From Arthrobotrys musiformis (Eukaryota; Ascomycota; Orbiliomycetes; Orbiliales; Orbiliaceae), in assembly GCA_036971715.1 (NCBI GenBank), contig JAVHJL010000014.1, positions 62,001 through 126,000 of the forward strand: a stretch of DNA of 64,000 nt, read 5' to 3'. Numbering within the stretch: the first letter of the stretch is position 1; each line of letters begins with the position of its first letter. Positions 22,276 through 34,556 of this stretch are shown piece by piece. Both the position numbers and the translations under genes were made by a program. The notes under the pieces are model-generated. The model was not told the origin of the DNA. It was given only the letters and a program-made list of their open reading frames with translations, and did not search any database.

Positions 22276-23080
22276 ATCACCTAATTATATTAATTTTAAA
22301 TAATATCTACCTTTAAAGGCTTTTGTCTATTTTCTTTGAAGTACAATGAAACACTTGGTTGTTTCAGACCTAAAGATCTTGCGGTTGAAGAAACAGATGG
22401 GAAATTAGTTTTTATACAGTTTATAAATGTTACTTCCAGTTTATTGTTAGCTTGGATATTAGATGTTTTTTATAGTTATTTTTTTAATTTAAACTTATAT
22501 TTTCCTAACACAGGTTTTATTTGGTTTAAGTAAATATAATTACGAATATATCATAGATATAACACAAGCAAAGCTTGTGTTGCTACTTTTACAGAATCGT
22601 AAATAGTAATTTTATTTAATTCTAAATCTAAAACTTCTACCTCTTGACAAATTAGCGGCAGAAATTTAAAGTAAAATATTTTTAGAATCGACGGACGTCG
22701 TTAGGCGTCCGATGATCCGTCGCGTGCGCGTAATGCACGCGCCGTTTTATTACTATGATATCTACTTAATTTAGCTTTTGTTTCATCTGGATGTGTATAC
22801 TATTTAGTATTACGAGAAGGTACGCCAGGTATTTTATAAATATTATATTTAGGGTTTAATAAATTTATATAATATTTTACTCTAATTTTCAACTTCAAAC
22901 TCTAAAATTTAAAACTTGAAATTAGAAAAACCATGTTTTAAAAGAGATTTATAAATAGCCATATTATGTTATCTAATCAAACAATTTACATTATAATATT
23001 AGTAATCTACGCTTTAAATTTAAACTTCCTATATAACTTTTATTAATTAAATTTATTCATTTGTATAAATTCAGCTGCTT
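22276..23080 (-). pseudogene. Decayed GIY-YIG endonuclease downstream of atp6
   Basis: Minus-strand pieces: MAIYKSLLKHGFSNFKF (matching the conserved LLKYGYSNFxLEILE block), KIPGVPSRN, HPDETKAKLSRY, and near 22390-22290 LKQPSVSLYFKENRQKPLKG, the usual C-terminal HTH/NUMOD end. Stops and frame changes break it. A GC cluster interrupts it at about 22690-22744. Confidence 0.7.
22690..22744. repeat. GC-rich double hairpin cluster
   Basis: Two adjacent stem-loops: ggacg...gcgtcc, and gcgtgcgcg-taat-gcacgcgc. It sits inside the decayed GIY-YIG gene. Confidence 0.7.
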
Positions 23081-23287
23081 AGCAGCTGAGTTTAAAATAT
23101 CTAATTTAAAAATATCAGCATTTTTGACCAAGACATAAACAACAACAGTTGGTTGAATAATATATTTTTATATAAAAAGGTTTATTTATTAAATGAAAAT
23201 ATATTTGTAATTTAAACTGTATTTTAAATAACTATTAATATGATTATTATATAGGTAATAACCTAAAAAATTATTACGATTTAAATA

Positions 23288-26200
23288 TTAATGTAAATAT
23301 AATCCATCTTTAATATATGAAGATGTAAGTATTACAAATACATAGGCTTGGATAAAGGCAATAGCTAATTCAAGTCCACATAAAGCAATAACGAAAGCAA
23401 GTGGAATTAAACCTATAATGAAATAGATAATACCTGAGGCCATTATTTTGTAAATAAACCCAGATAATATATTTAGCAACATATGACCAGACATCCGTGT
23501 TACAAATTTATCCTTTTTCTATATAGAATAAAACTATTAATATTTTTATTTAATATTAATGTATTATTCATTAATATTAGTTATCTTTGATTAGTTTAAA
23601 TATATATAAACTTTTAAAAGGTTTAGTTCTATTTTCTTTTAAATATAAAGATATACTAGCTTGATAGTTTACCCCTTTAAAAGAAAGTTTTTCATTAAAT
23701 ATATACATTTGTACTATACTATTTGATATGCATTGAAAATTTTAAATTAATTTAAAAAGGTATTTTTTTCTATACGGAGTAGTACGTTTCCTATTAAAAT
23801 AAGTAGAAATACTAGCCGCAGAGATGCCTAAAGCTTCGGCTGCTGAACTAACTGAAGGATATTTAACCATTTCGTTTGTAAGAATATTGGTAACCTCTAT
23901 AGCCTTAGAATATCGCTTAACTGTATTAGGAGATAGGGTATCTAACTTCGTAATAATATACCCTTTTATAGTAGACGACTCCGTATTTTTAAAATAATTT
24001 GAAAGTCGTTTAATAGATATCTCCAGATAATCGCAAGCGTCTTTTGTTGTAGAAAATTCTTTGGTAATTCCTGTAGTCGGATTAGTTAATAAGATAGGCT
24101 GTCTTACATTAGTAGACACAGAAATAGAAGATCCAGAGTTAACCTTAGTAATTATATAACCATTGTAAGGTTTAGAATTAATTAAATACCGTTTAACTGT
24201 AGTCATATGTACTCCTAAAAATTGGGCAGCCTGCGTCATAGATAAGAATTGTCGGCTCTCACCTGTTTCGCTATTAGAAAGAAGGACTGGTTTTCTAAAA
24301 GGATTATTCTTAGCCATATTATCTAATTGGTTTTTAGATAATTTCCGCCCTAACATAACTTTTCTTTTATAATTAATAACTTCTTCCAATTGATTTCTAC
24401 TTTTCGATGCTTTACTCATAAGTTTGACCCAGCTATCTTTAATATATTATATTCGGGCTTACAAGTATTTAAGTAAAATTGCTCTCTATTTAATATTTCC
24501 GTACTTGAGCAATACTCTAAAATCTCTAACCTAAATCCAGTATAACCATATTTTAATAATGCCTTACAAATGAGAGAAGCTCCTCGCTTTTTATCTGATA
24601 AATAACTATGATTAAAATATCGTTTAAATCTATCATTCAGCTTAGAGGATGAACCGATATAACTTTTACCTGAATCTTTATGAACTCAACAGTAAATACC
24701 GCATTTTCCTTTATTTTGTTTAATAATCAATTCTTTCTCTTTGTTAGGATTAATATATGTTAAAACAGGTTTAAGTTCAGATAAAGTAGATAAAGTTCTT
24801 ATGCATCCTTTTGTCATGAAGTGAATATTCCTTAAATTAATTAATGTAAACCCAATGCGTCTTTGACGATCAATTAAATGAAATCTTTTTATATTATAAT
24901 TATATAAGTTTAGATTTAATTGAAACCTTGCTTAAACCTAAAAAAGGTAAAGCAAGGATTCTCTAAACAATCTTTAAAAAAAGGAAGACTACTCCTTGTT
25001 GGAATAGTCTTAGTAAACGATGAAATATTTAACAATTTTTGAACTGATAAACGAATTACAAATTTATCCTTAATTAATTAATACACAGCTAAACAAAATA
25101 ACTGATAATCTATGTTTAATCCATATTCTTATTATTAATAATAGTATCTGATATGAAAAATATATGTGGTTTAATGACGCTGCACCTATAGAAGAATATA
25201 TTTTAATTTCTTTAGTTTCTACATTAGTAACTTCCACTTTTTGGGAAGTTTTTTGTACTTTTTTAACTATAGTTTTTTTTTCTTCAGTGTTAAGTAATTT
25301 AAAAGTATATCTATCAAAAACAGGTTTATCTTGTTTTAAATAAATGTAATTTTCAATATATCTTTTATCTATATCTAAAGCACGGGCTGCAGCTCTAATG
25401 GCATGATATGAAGTAGAAGTATTAGTTTTTAGATCAGTAACCTCAACTTTTATACTACTAGACTGATATTCGGATAATTTAGCTAAAATTTTTGGAGATT
25501 TCATTCTTTTTTTTGCTGATTCACGCATACTTTCTATTGTAGCTTCTGAATGTTTTCACCCAAATCCACGAACGGGACTACCAGGTATTTTTAATATATT
25601 ATACTCTGGAGAGTATATTTCAAAGAAGTGTTTTTCTCTAGTCAATAGATTATCTATGTCACAGAATTCTAAAATAGTAAAACTAAAATTTTGATAACCG
25701 TGTTTTAATAATGCAACACATATAGGCATGCTTTTTTCATTTAATAGCCTAGTAACATTGTAATATTGTAATAATCTACGCCTTAAATTAATAGAACTTC
25801 CTATATATTTTTTACCATTTAATTTATTGGTTCACATATAAATTCCAGATTTTCCTTTAATATATTTAAGAATCTCAATTTTATCTATATCCGCATTAGA
25901 AAAAACCACTAAACCTGAAGAATCTGCAGATGAACTATTATTTTTTGAAGTTGAAAATGATCTAACATTTATTGGTTTGAAGTTTAAAAAATTATCTTGT
26001 CGTGTAACTAGATAATTTAAATTATGTAATTTAACATTATTTAAGTAAAATCTACTAGATTTTACTTTTTTATATTTGGCATTAATTAATTTTTTAATAA
26101 TTAATGATAAAAATCGTTTACAAATTTATCCTTTCTTTAAAGTAATAATGTTTATAAAATAAACTTTATCCTTTCTTTAAAGGTGTTTAAAAATCAACTT

Positions 26201-28545
26201 TATTGTAATAATAAAATAAATATTTATAGAATGTTTTATAAATCTATATAGAATATTACCATATATCAATTTTTCTTTTAAGAAAAAATAAATTAAGGAA
26301 AGGCTATTGTAATATATTTAATCTTGAATTACTTAATTTCTTTCAAGAGCCGGATTTCCCGGTAACTAGAGTACACTTTACAATAATCATTATTTTATAA
26401 TTGAATAACCATCTACTCGTTGCTCTTTTACAATAAATCTAATTAAATTTACTAATAGAAATAAAATTTTTTGATAATACTGATTTAGACCCGCGATAAC
26501 CCATTTCTATTACTAGAATCTCTAATGATATAACTATACCCTAAGTTATTAACTAGACCACTTAAAAGTTTTCCCTTAAAAGCTTAATTATTAGAGTTTT
26601 AGGGCTTCTCCGGAATTTGGCTATTAAACACAATTAGTGAGTTACCTAATCTCACAATTACGTTAGCACCCAATCGTAAACCTAAAGATACACATCTAGA
26701 TAGATAACTTATGAATTCAATTAATACAAGTAAAGGTAATAATCCTAAAGGACAACCTGCAGGTACAAATAAAGAAAAGAATTTAAGACCATGCTTTTGA
26801 AATCCAAGTAAAGTTGCTCCTATAACTATAGTAAAACTTAGTGAAAATGTAAGCGCAAAATGTGAAGTAGTAGCAAAATTATAAGGACTGTTTGAAAAAC
26901 CATATAGATCTTTCAAATTGGACTACCATTTAATCCCTCATTACTGTAAGGGTTTACGTTTAGTCTCTGAGGAGACTACTAATAAATATAAATTTATTTT
27001 TGTTTCCTGCTGATCTTTCATTGTTATATCTTTATGATTTTACATTATTTAATGTTTGAAAACATTATTAATCGTATCCAAAAGCCTTAGAAATACCCAG
27101 CATATAGTATATTTTTTTTATTTTATTATTTTATTTAATTTTTATATTATATAAAATTATATAATATGATTTTTTTTATTTAATTATTTAGTTATTCTGT
27201 TACTATTCATATTGTTTTTAATTTCTTCTATTTTTTTTATTCCTTCTTCTGTTAAATGTTCTTTAGATTTCATTAATTCTGCTACTTTTACAAAATCTTT
27301 ATAATCTTCTTTTTTTACACCTATTAACGGATATTCGTAAAAAATAGGTATTATTTTTTCTATTATATCAGAATATACTGAAATCATAAAATTTATTTCA
27401 TTTCTAGTTGAAGGTATATAAATTTTTCCGCAATTTAAATAATCAATAAAAGATTCAAATAATATTTTGTCTCTAATATGTTGAGAAATTGAAAATCTTA
27501 AACTTATGTAAGTTTTATTTTTAGATTTTTGAATTAATACTTGAAAAGAACCTTCAGCTTCTGTAAATCCCCTTAATCAATTTAAATCTTTTATTTTTAT
27601 GTCATTAACTTCAGGTCTTTCTACTTGTTCTGTGTTAGGAAATGATTCTTTGATTATATCTGCTAAACCTAAATTTAATGAAGATTTTAAATTTACTATT
27701 TTTTGTAAACCATTTAAAGTTAGATGTTCTTTATTTTTTATTAACTCTACAGCTTCTTTAAATAAAAGATAATCTGCTCATTTTTTAGTTATTAAAGGGT
27801 ATTTATCTAAATGATTTATTATCACATAAATATTTTTTAAAGAACTAACTCTATATTGCGTTGAATTTTTTCCATGTTTATATAATTTACCTACTCCTAA
27901 AGTTCTTTGTATAGCCTCTAATATTTTTATATCCCTATTATGTAAATTAATACTAAAGATAGGTTTAACTTGTCATCCTTTAAACATTCTACTATCTTTA
28001 TACATAGATATGCTAAAACAACCTTCTCCATCAATAAATCCAGTTATATAATAAGGATGAAGATAAAAAGAATTTTTATTATTAGAACTATATTTTGGAA
28101 CAGATGAAGAATTAGAAATATGTGAAGAATAAAATTTAACTAAATATTTATTAAATTTGAAATTAAATATTTTAATAAAAGATATTTTAATAAAGGAGAG
28201 GCACCTTCTTACCATTCCAATAAGATTATTTATTAAAATAAACATAAATAATGTATAAATAAATGGAAAATAAATTTGACCACTTGTCCCACTAATTTGA
28301 TTTATAACTAAATTTTTAACAGTAATTACTAAGGATTCTTGGTTTAATGATCATTTATTCATTAATAACTTTTCATTATTTTCACTTAATAAAGCAAACA
28401 TAAAATTTAATATTAAACTAATTATTAAATATAATCCTATGTTTGTCAATGATAAATGTAAATTATTAAAAACAGATATACTTAGTTCTATTATACTTCT
28501 AATTTCAAATTGATCTAAAGGATTAAAAGCTATAACTAAATGCAT
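23288..28545 (-). CDS. atp6: ATP synthase F0 subunit a, spliced from 3 exons
   Basis: Forms the proton path against the c-ring in the inner membrane. Exons on the minus strand: 28545-28211, 26887-26660, 23495-23288. They sum to 771 nt, 256 aa plus TAA, normal for the family. Landmarks: NPLDQFEIRSIIEL near the N-terminus, NNLIGMV|PYNFATTSHFALTF across intron 1, SLGLRLGAN with the essential Arg in exon 2, and MSGHMLLNILSGF and LELAIAFIQAYVFVILTSSY in exon 3. Both junctions follow exon-T / intron-G and keep phase. Exon 3 may be a captured copy, since a decayed homologue lies downstream. Confidence 0.95.
23742..24817 (-). pseudogene. GIY-YIG endonuclease B of atp6 intron 2 (one frameshift, triple HTH tail)
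   Basis: From ATG at 24817: KGKCGIYCWVHKDSGKSYIG (catalytic GIY...YIG), LLKYGYTGFRLEILEYC, LNREQFYLNTCKPEYNILKI. After AGSNLWVKHRK the frame shifts by one in an AAAA run near 24400 and continues as SRNQLEEVINYKRK. The tail has three similar NUMOD/HTH modules, each like TxxAAxxLGVxxxTVxRYL...GYIITK (about 24290-24130, 24100-23945, 23910-23742). It is one A short of being complete. Confidence 0.75.
25070..26035 (-). CDS. GIY-YIG endonuclease A of atp6 intron 2
   Basis: The open frame has no ATG near its start. Catalytic part: KGKSGIYMWTNKLNGKKYIG, then LLKHGYQNFSFTILEFC and TREKHFFEIYSPEYNI. Two HTH modules follow: TSYHAIRAAARALDIDKRYI, and IKIYSSIGAAS, after which the sequence turns into unrelated hydrophobic residues before the stop. 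The last module therefore looks truncated. It lies between the first and second copies of the GGATAAATTTGTAA block. Confidence 0.7.
26888..28210 (-). mobile_element. atp6 intron 1, group I (1.3 kb)
   Basis: An exon-fused LAGLIDADG ORF fills the 5' part. The core lies 3' of it: P (CTATATGCTGGGT, about 27105-27093), Q (AAAGATCAGCAGGAAACA, about 27016-26999), R (GTCTCCTCAGAGACTAAACG, about 26974-26955), S (GGTAGTCC, about 26933-26925). It is inserted within GMV|PYNF. Confidence 0.85.
27184..28210 (-). CDS. LAGLIDADG homing endonuclease (atp6 intron 1)
   Basis: Read in frame from atp6 exon 1. A basic leader is followed by motif 1 YITGFIDGEGCFSI, the first-domain segments INLHNRDIKILEAIQRTLGV and KYPLITKKWADYLLFK, motif 2 WLRGFTEAEGSFQV, then SISQHIRDKILFESFIDYLN and the tail HLTEEGIKKIEEIKNNMNSN. 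Both motifs keep their acidic residues, and it appears intact with TGA as Trp. Homing and possibly maturase function are inferred from family membership. Confidence 0.9.
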
Positions 28546-29159
28546 CGTATTTACTTTATATTCTTAGAGTTTTAATTTACTCTTACTAATTTATTCAGAG
28601 ATATAAAACAATTTGTCTCTTAATAAATGGACAATAATCACATCTAATTGAGATGTTTTTAAGTCAATATGACTATTATAAAATTTGCGAACCCACTAAG
28701 CATTACACGAACTACGCGTTATATTATTTTATTTTTTGATATAATTTTTTTTTTTAATTATAAACTTAAATTATAAAGATAACTATATAAAATAGTAATA
28801 TAAATAGTAATTTAAAATTTAATGAGCAATCTATATTACTATTTTTGAAAATGACTTAGTAAAATAAAAAAAGTAATGCCACAATAAAATATAAAATTAA
28901 TCCCTACTTGTTTAATAAATAATAATATTTTATAAGATAAAAAAAATTAAAAATATTAATAATGTTAATCTAATTTTTATTATATTAAATTTATTACTTT
29001 TATAATTTATTATGTAAAATATAAACATTAAAATTTTTAAAGTAAAAAAAAGAAAATATTTTTAAATTTTATAAAATTTATCTTACACTTTTAAAGTATC
29101 TAAATTTATTTTCTTCATTAATAAATAACTTAGAATTTTTATTTAATTCTTTATTTTCA
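28546..29159. other. AT-rich spacer upstream of atp6
   Basis: Very AT-rich with long A/T runs and no gene. It would contain the atp6 5' leader. Confidence 0.5.
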
Positions 29160-29461
29160 TTAATTCCAGTTAAATTTTTGATAAAAATTATTTTTAATTG
29201 TTTTTTCTAAATAAAGACTTAAATTATCTATTACATTATAAACCCCTAAAAAACTAAAAAAATAAAATCCTCAATCAAATAAATTAGACTTTGTTATGTT
29301 AATTATTGTTTGAAGAAAACTAACATTATGAAAATTAGATACAAATGTTAATAAACTATCAATACTAGGTATTAGTAAAGGAATAATTAAATTTTGTATA
29401 TAAAAAATAATAATAATACTTAAATTTTTAATGTTATTTTTAAATATTTTAATAATATATG
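29160..29461 (-). CDS. Unidentified open frame between rps3 and atp6
   Basis: About 100 codons are open on the minus strand, using one TGA as Trp and having no ATG. It includes IIPLLIPSIDSLLTFVSNFH, NLFDWGFYFFSFLGVYNVID and LEKTIKNNFYQKFNWN. I do not recognise it. It could be a relic of an unknown ORF or chance openness; against chance, its amino-acid makeup is balanced compared with its AT-rich surroundings. Confidence 0.3.
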
Positions 29462-29515
29462 TTTATTATTGGTTTTAGCTGAAGTGGTATATGTTTTTCT
29501 ATTGCTTAAAGTACT

Positions 29516-31825
29516 TTAACTATAGTAGCTAATCCATCCCTTCACTGCGAATGATCCTGTTTTAGCAGTATTATGAACAACAGTAAAATCTAAATTAGGT
29601 CGTCAGTCTCCTCTCATAGCAGGAATAGAGATAGATCTGTGTGATGAATCAAGATTTTTTAAACTTCCCTTATATGTCATTGCTTTTACTGCCCGAGCGG
29701 CGATATTACGTTTGGTTAATCTTCCAGCAGCTATTAATTTAATTCCAGAAATAAATTTATATTTAATTCTACTTAATAGTTCCAAGTATAAATAATAATT
29801 ATTGGATTTTAAAGAAGATAACTCTCGTAATGAATTTATACCCATAATATTAAATACATTTATTTTATCTTTTAGTTTATATTTATTAAAACGTACTAAC
29901 TTAGCTTTAGCAAATATTTTTATTTTAGCTTTAAGAAGACTTCTTTTTTTTGTTATTAATTTTCTAGCTATAAATTCTGCTAGCATATTACTGTTTAAAT
30001 AAATATATTTAAGTCTTATTAGATTAATTTCTATTTTTTTTTTAGAATATCTATTTAAATAATTAAGTAATCAAATTTTCAGTTTATTAATTTTAGATTC
30101 AAATTTATGCTTTTTTAAAAAATATTTTGTTAAAAAAAGAAAAAATTCAAAATTTTTTTTTTTTATATAACTCATTATTATTTGTGAATTAGGATATAAT
30201 CTGTCTCTTCCTATTTGAGTAAATACACCTAACTTTTCTAAATATATTTTTTTAAAATTATATTTAACTAAATAATTAAAACTTATAAGCAAGGAAGCTT
30301 TACTTATTTGTGAATTAATGTATGAAAAAAATTTAATACCAGAAATTTTTATAGAATTATTTAAAGCATCTTTAACTCCTTCAGTTATATATGCTAATAT
30401 TTCATTTATATTCTTAATTATTTCAAAAAGCATATTATATTTATTAATTTGTTCAATATATTTTTTTATTTCATTAATTATTTCATCATCTCTTTCAGCA
30501 CTTCGCGCTGATTCAATTCTTTTTTCTCTAATTATTTTATTAATTAAATCTTTATTGATTTTAAATTCAATATATTCTTTTGTTTCATTAATTATTTCAT
30601 TATTTCTCTCTATAATTTTTTTTTTTTTTTCTATTCTATTAATTATTTTACTAATTTTTACTTTATTTTTTTTTATATATTTAGCTTTTTTTATTATTCT
30701 AGTAAGTATATTAGTCATTTTATTTTTATTTATTTTAATTAAATTTAAATCATCTTTTATTTTATTAATTAATTTAGTAATTTTTTCTTCTTTTTTTTTT
30801 AATTCAAAAGAATCTTCTCTTTTATTTTTGAATAATCAATTTATTATTCTTATTATCATAATACTAAATATTATTCTATTATTTATATAAAATTTAGGAT
30901 AATTTTTTATTATAACATTAATTCATTTGCTTATTATAAATTTTAATTTTAATTTATTTATATCTAATCGTATTAATTTTAATTTATATCTTAACATAAT
31001 AGCTTTAATAATTATAGACATTGAATTTATTATATCATTATAATATACTAAACTTTTTTTGAATCAATCTACTTTTAAATTATCAAAATTTGCTTTAAAA
31101 AATTGTAACTTATCTTTTTCTAAAATACCATCTAATCAATAACTATTAATTTTTGTTTTAAATAATAAATATTGAATTTCTTTCACATAATCAATTATTG
31201 GTTTATAAGTATTTTTATCTATATGATTAAATAAATAATCCATATTAAAATATATAGAATCTTTTTTATTATTGTATTTTTTTCTAAAATAAGTACTTAT
31301 TTTTTTTTGCTCTGCAAAAAAATATAATGTTATTAGAATTTTAGAGCTAGTATGTTTAAGCTTAGGAGTACTGATGAAAATTTTATGTGTGATTAAACGC
31401 TTTTTTAATTTATACATTTTTTTTCTAGCAAAAGCCGGAATAGAATAAAAATAAATTTTTATTCATTTTGTAATTATCATATATAAATTCATTAAGTCTC
31501 TTAATTCTAACTTATTATAAGAATAAACAGATTGTGATCATTCTCTTACCGAAGCCGGTCTATGTTTTACTAATAATGATTCATCTTCTATATTATTATC
31601 ATTAATATTATAATTAGAAGGCTTAATATTATTATTAGAATAAAATTCAAAAATTTTAGTATTAGCCTTTGTAGAATAAGATTTTTTATCTATAATAATC
31701 TGACTCTTTTCATAATTAGTTATAGTATAAGTTTTACTTGATATAATTAATTCTAATAAAATATAATTATTATCAAAAAAAATACCATTATGAATAAAAT
31801 GTACAATAAGCATAATACTAAACAT
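29516..31825 (-). CDS. rps3: Small-subunit ribosomal protein uS3, mitochondrial type
   Basis: Mitochondrial ribosome small-subunit protein. An open frame of 769 aa with TGA as Trp, very rich in Lys, Asn, Ile. The C-terminus carries the fungal signature GIKLIAAGRLTKRNIAARAV, then YKGSLKNLDSSHRSISIPAM, RGDWRPNLDF and KTGSFAVKGW. A long Lys/Glu-rich insert (about 30720-30440) is typical of variable fungal rps3. The frame stays open upstream to ~32068 without another ATG, so a non-ATG start is possible; I use the first ATG. It is free-standing, not inside an rnl intron. Confidence 0.88.
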
Positions 31826-32176
31826 AAATATAATATTTGGTATAAAACTTTGTACCTTTCTACTTCATACGGCAATGTTTGTTTTTTTTAAATTTAATTT
31901 ATTATTGAGATAATTTAAATTTTTTAAATAAATTGAAAAAAAATTTTGGTTAAATGAATTTTCAGAGTTGAAATTACCAAAAGTTGTAATTTCAAATTGT
32001 TTATTATTTAAACTTTTAAAAAAGGAATTGTTTATAGTCAATCCTTGATTAAATTTTGCTTTAGCTACTCAGGTTTATTAACTTGAATATTATTTTTTTT
32101 AATGACTAAAGACTTTGCCAAGTTAAACTTGAAGTATATTGCGATTATAAAATTTAATTATATTAAATTTTTATGT

Positions 32177-32250
32177 ACATGTTGTATGGAATTGAACCTA
32201 CATATTTATTAACTTTTTTCTAATACACTCTACCTTTGAGCTAAACATGT
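32177..32250 (-). tRNA. tRNA-like sequence, degenerate
   Basis: A perfect 7-bp acceptor stem (ACATGTT/AACATGT) and D arm GCTCAAAGGTAGAGT, nearly the same as trnR(ACG). The anticodon arm is odd: either a 9-nt loop or a 7-nt AAAAAAG loop without U33, and the T stem has a bulge. It is probably a decaying tRNA copy, and the identity cannot be assigned. Confidence 0.45.
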
Positions 32251-34556
32251 TAAAATATTCTGATTTAAATAAGCTGATTTTAGTATTAATTTGAAGCTAA
32301 CTAAATAAAGCTAACCATAGGCTTCTTTGCAATTGCACTATCATATATATTATAATTTTTAACTATTTACATTATATGATAAATAATTTCTTTTAAATAC
32401 CAGGGTTTTTATCCTAAATTACTATTTAACAAAATTAATAATTTTATCAAAGTATTTTATGGCTAATAAGCATCAGACTTTCCGATATATAATAAATATA
32501 TAGCCAAAGTATAAATCCAGAAATATATTTAATTTTTTTTAATTATATACTTCACGTAAATTTTAATTACATTATCAATGAGGATAAATTATTAACCCCC
32601 CCTCTTTACAATATTTTTAACCTTAATTTTTTTTATTTGTAATTTTTATCATATTAAATTAACATTTATTCAATTGTTACCCCTCCACAAAAATATTTTT
32701 AAATTTTATTAGAAAATGTTACTAATTTTTTTATTAATATAAATAAAAATATAATAATATTAAATATTTAATAATAATATCATAGTATTTATCATAGTAT
32801 AAAATATAATAGCTTAACTTATATAATAATATTTTTTTTATTTTTAATATATTATTAAGGCAAATAACACAATAAAAATTTTATTTTCAATTCTAACCTT
32901 ATATAAATGTACTGATAATTAATCAAATTTTCAACCTATTACAAATAATTGAACTTTGTTTAAACCATTTTTATTTTTCAATTATATTATTTAAACCATC
33001 ATTGACATGATGGTAAACCATATATTTTTTTTTATTTTATGTAATGACATTACCAATTACGGTGAGTATAAAGTAATAATTATAAAAATAATATTTAGAA
33101 TACTCATCTAATTATAACAATATATTAATATATTTACAATATTGAATTATAGCTTTTATATTTTTAACCTTTATATGCTTAGCGCATACCGCGCAAAATG
33201 CTATCGCACCATGTTAAATTTTATTCAAGCGCTAGCCATTGATATAAAACATCGCGCGCTAAACGTCTACTACCCAGGAGAAATGTAATATTAAAAATAT
33301 AATGCGCGCCTTGTTAATCACGGCGCGCGGAAATTAAAAAAATTTACGAACACGACCGTCGAATTTAACCTTATTATTCAAATAAAATTTTAATAAATTT
33401 AATATTAAATTATAAATTTTTATTTAAAGAATAACTAGTTATATACAAAGTATAAGTTTAAATAAATTATTTAAAACAAATATATTTTAATAATTAAAAC
33501 ACTATTAGCTAAAGTAAATAAAATTTATAGAAACAGCGCGCATTACGCGCGTTGTAACTGAAAAATTTAAACCTAAGTATACTTAATACATTTAAAATTT
33601 TTATATATAATACCCATTATTGTTAATTATTTTTAAATAAAAATGATTTTATTCATTTATTACTAAAATTTGATAAATATAATCTTACTCAAAAATACAA
33701 TTTCTATATAATTTATTTATAAAAATCAATTTAAATATCTTTTTAATATTGATGTTATAGAACCTTTTATACGTAAAATTATAATTAATTGTATTAATAA
33801 TATTATCATGAGCTAGTTTAATGATACCTTTATGAGATTATAAGGCCGTTAAAAATGGCCCTTGAATTTTAAGCGCTTTAATGACCGACAATTTTATAAA
33901 CTTTTATAATTTTAGCCATTTTTTAACAATTATTAAAGCAAACTTTTTAATAATTTATAATAGTATATGCATTATTTTTAAATATTATATGATTTTATGT
34001 AAAATTTTATATTACCTATGTAATACTTTAATCCAAATAATTATTTCAACAATAAATAAAATTTAGTTTCAATAATGATATAAACTTAAAATATAATCGT
34101 CATTAAACACTATATTGACTTTATAGATAAACAATAAATTAATTTCTAATTATATAGGTTTATTATATATAGGGCATCATCGTGTAGCGAATTAACATCG
34201 CGCATAATGCACTACGTACTTTATAAAATTTATAATTATATTATATGAAATAATATATCAAATTTATTATATATTTTAAATGACTTATATATTATATAAA
34301 TTACAAGATTTAATATATTAATATTTACTAAAATAATTTAAAATGTTATTAAATTTTAAAAGTTAGAAGATTTATTTTTATAGGGTGTATATTATAAAAT
34401 ATTTATTATTTAGTACCATTTAATAATCTATAAAAATGGATTTAACTAATCAGATGAAAATATATTAAATTCAATAATAAAATCATATTTATAAATTAAA
34501 CATTACCAACATCACTGGCGTAACAAGACCGCAAAGCGGCCCGATAGTTATATTTA
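32251..34556. other. AT-rich intergenic region between trnR(ACG) and the tRNA-like sequence
   Basis: No gene is seen in 2.3 kb. It has long A/T runs, a C-run at about 32597-32602, and GC clusters near 33180-33345 and 33530-33555. Confidence 0.5.
33304..33328. repeat. GC-cluster hairpin (gcgcgcc/ggcgcgc)
   Basis: A perfect 7-bp stem with an 11-nt loop. A second small GC palindrome (gcgcg...cgcgc) lies at 33536-33550. Confidence 0.7.

Larger units (their letters stand above)
23496..26659 (-). mobile_element. atp6 intron 2: compact group I core followed by two GIY-YIG cassettes (3.2 kb)
   Basis: The whole core lies at the 5' end: P (CAAATTCCGGAGAAGCCC, about 26622-26601), Q (GGGTTATCGCGGGTCTAA, about 26502-26483), R (GAGCAACGAGTAGATGG, about 26426-26408), then GTGTACTCTAG. 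It is closely related to cox3 introns 4-7. Two HEGs follow the core. The block GGATAAATTTGTAA occurs three times (about 26132-26119, 25069-25056, 23513-23500); the last copy runs into the 3' splice site, ...CACG|G. Confidence 0.85.

Noticed and set aside
22336..22533. Plus-strand 65-codon frame
   Set aside because: It is the antisense of a decayed GIY-YIG tail (LKQPSVSLYFKENRQKPLKG).
26660..26916. atp6 exon 2 ending one codon later (GANVI|MSGHM)
   Set aside because: It would add a residue relative to the family; ending at AACGT gives GANV|MSGHML, keeps the length and matches the CACG|G intron end.
30318..30890. Plus-strand 190-codon hydrophobic frame
   Set aside because: Antisense of the Lys/Glu-rich part of rps3; the apparent membrane protein is a result of complementing AAA/GAA codons.
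33881..34066. Plus-strand 61-codon frame in the spacer
   Set aside because: Low-complexity AT-rich sequence on the opposite strand to all genes; no recognisable features.
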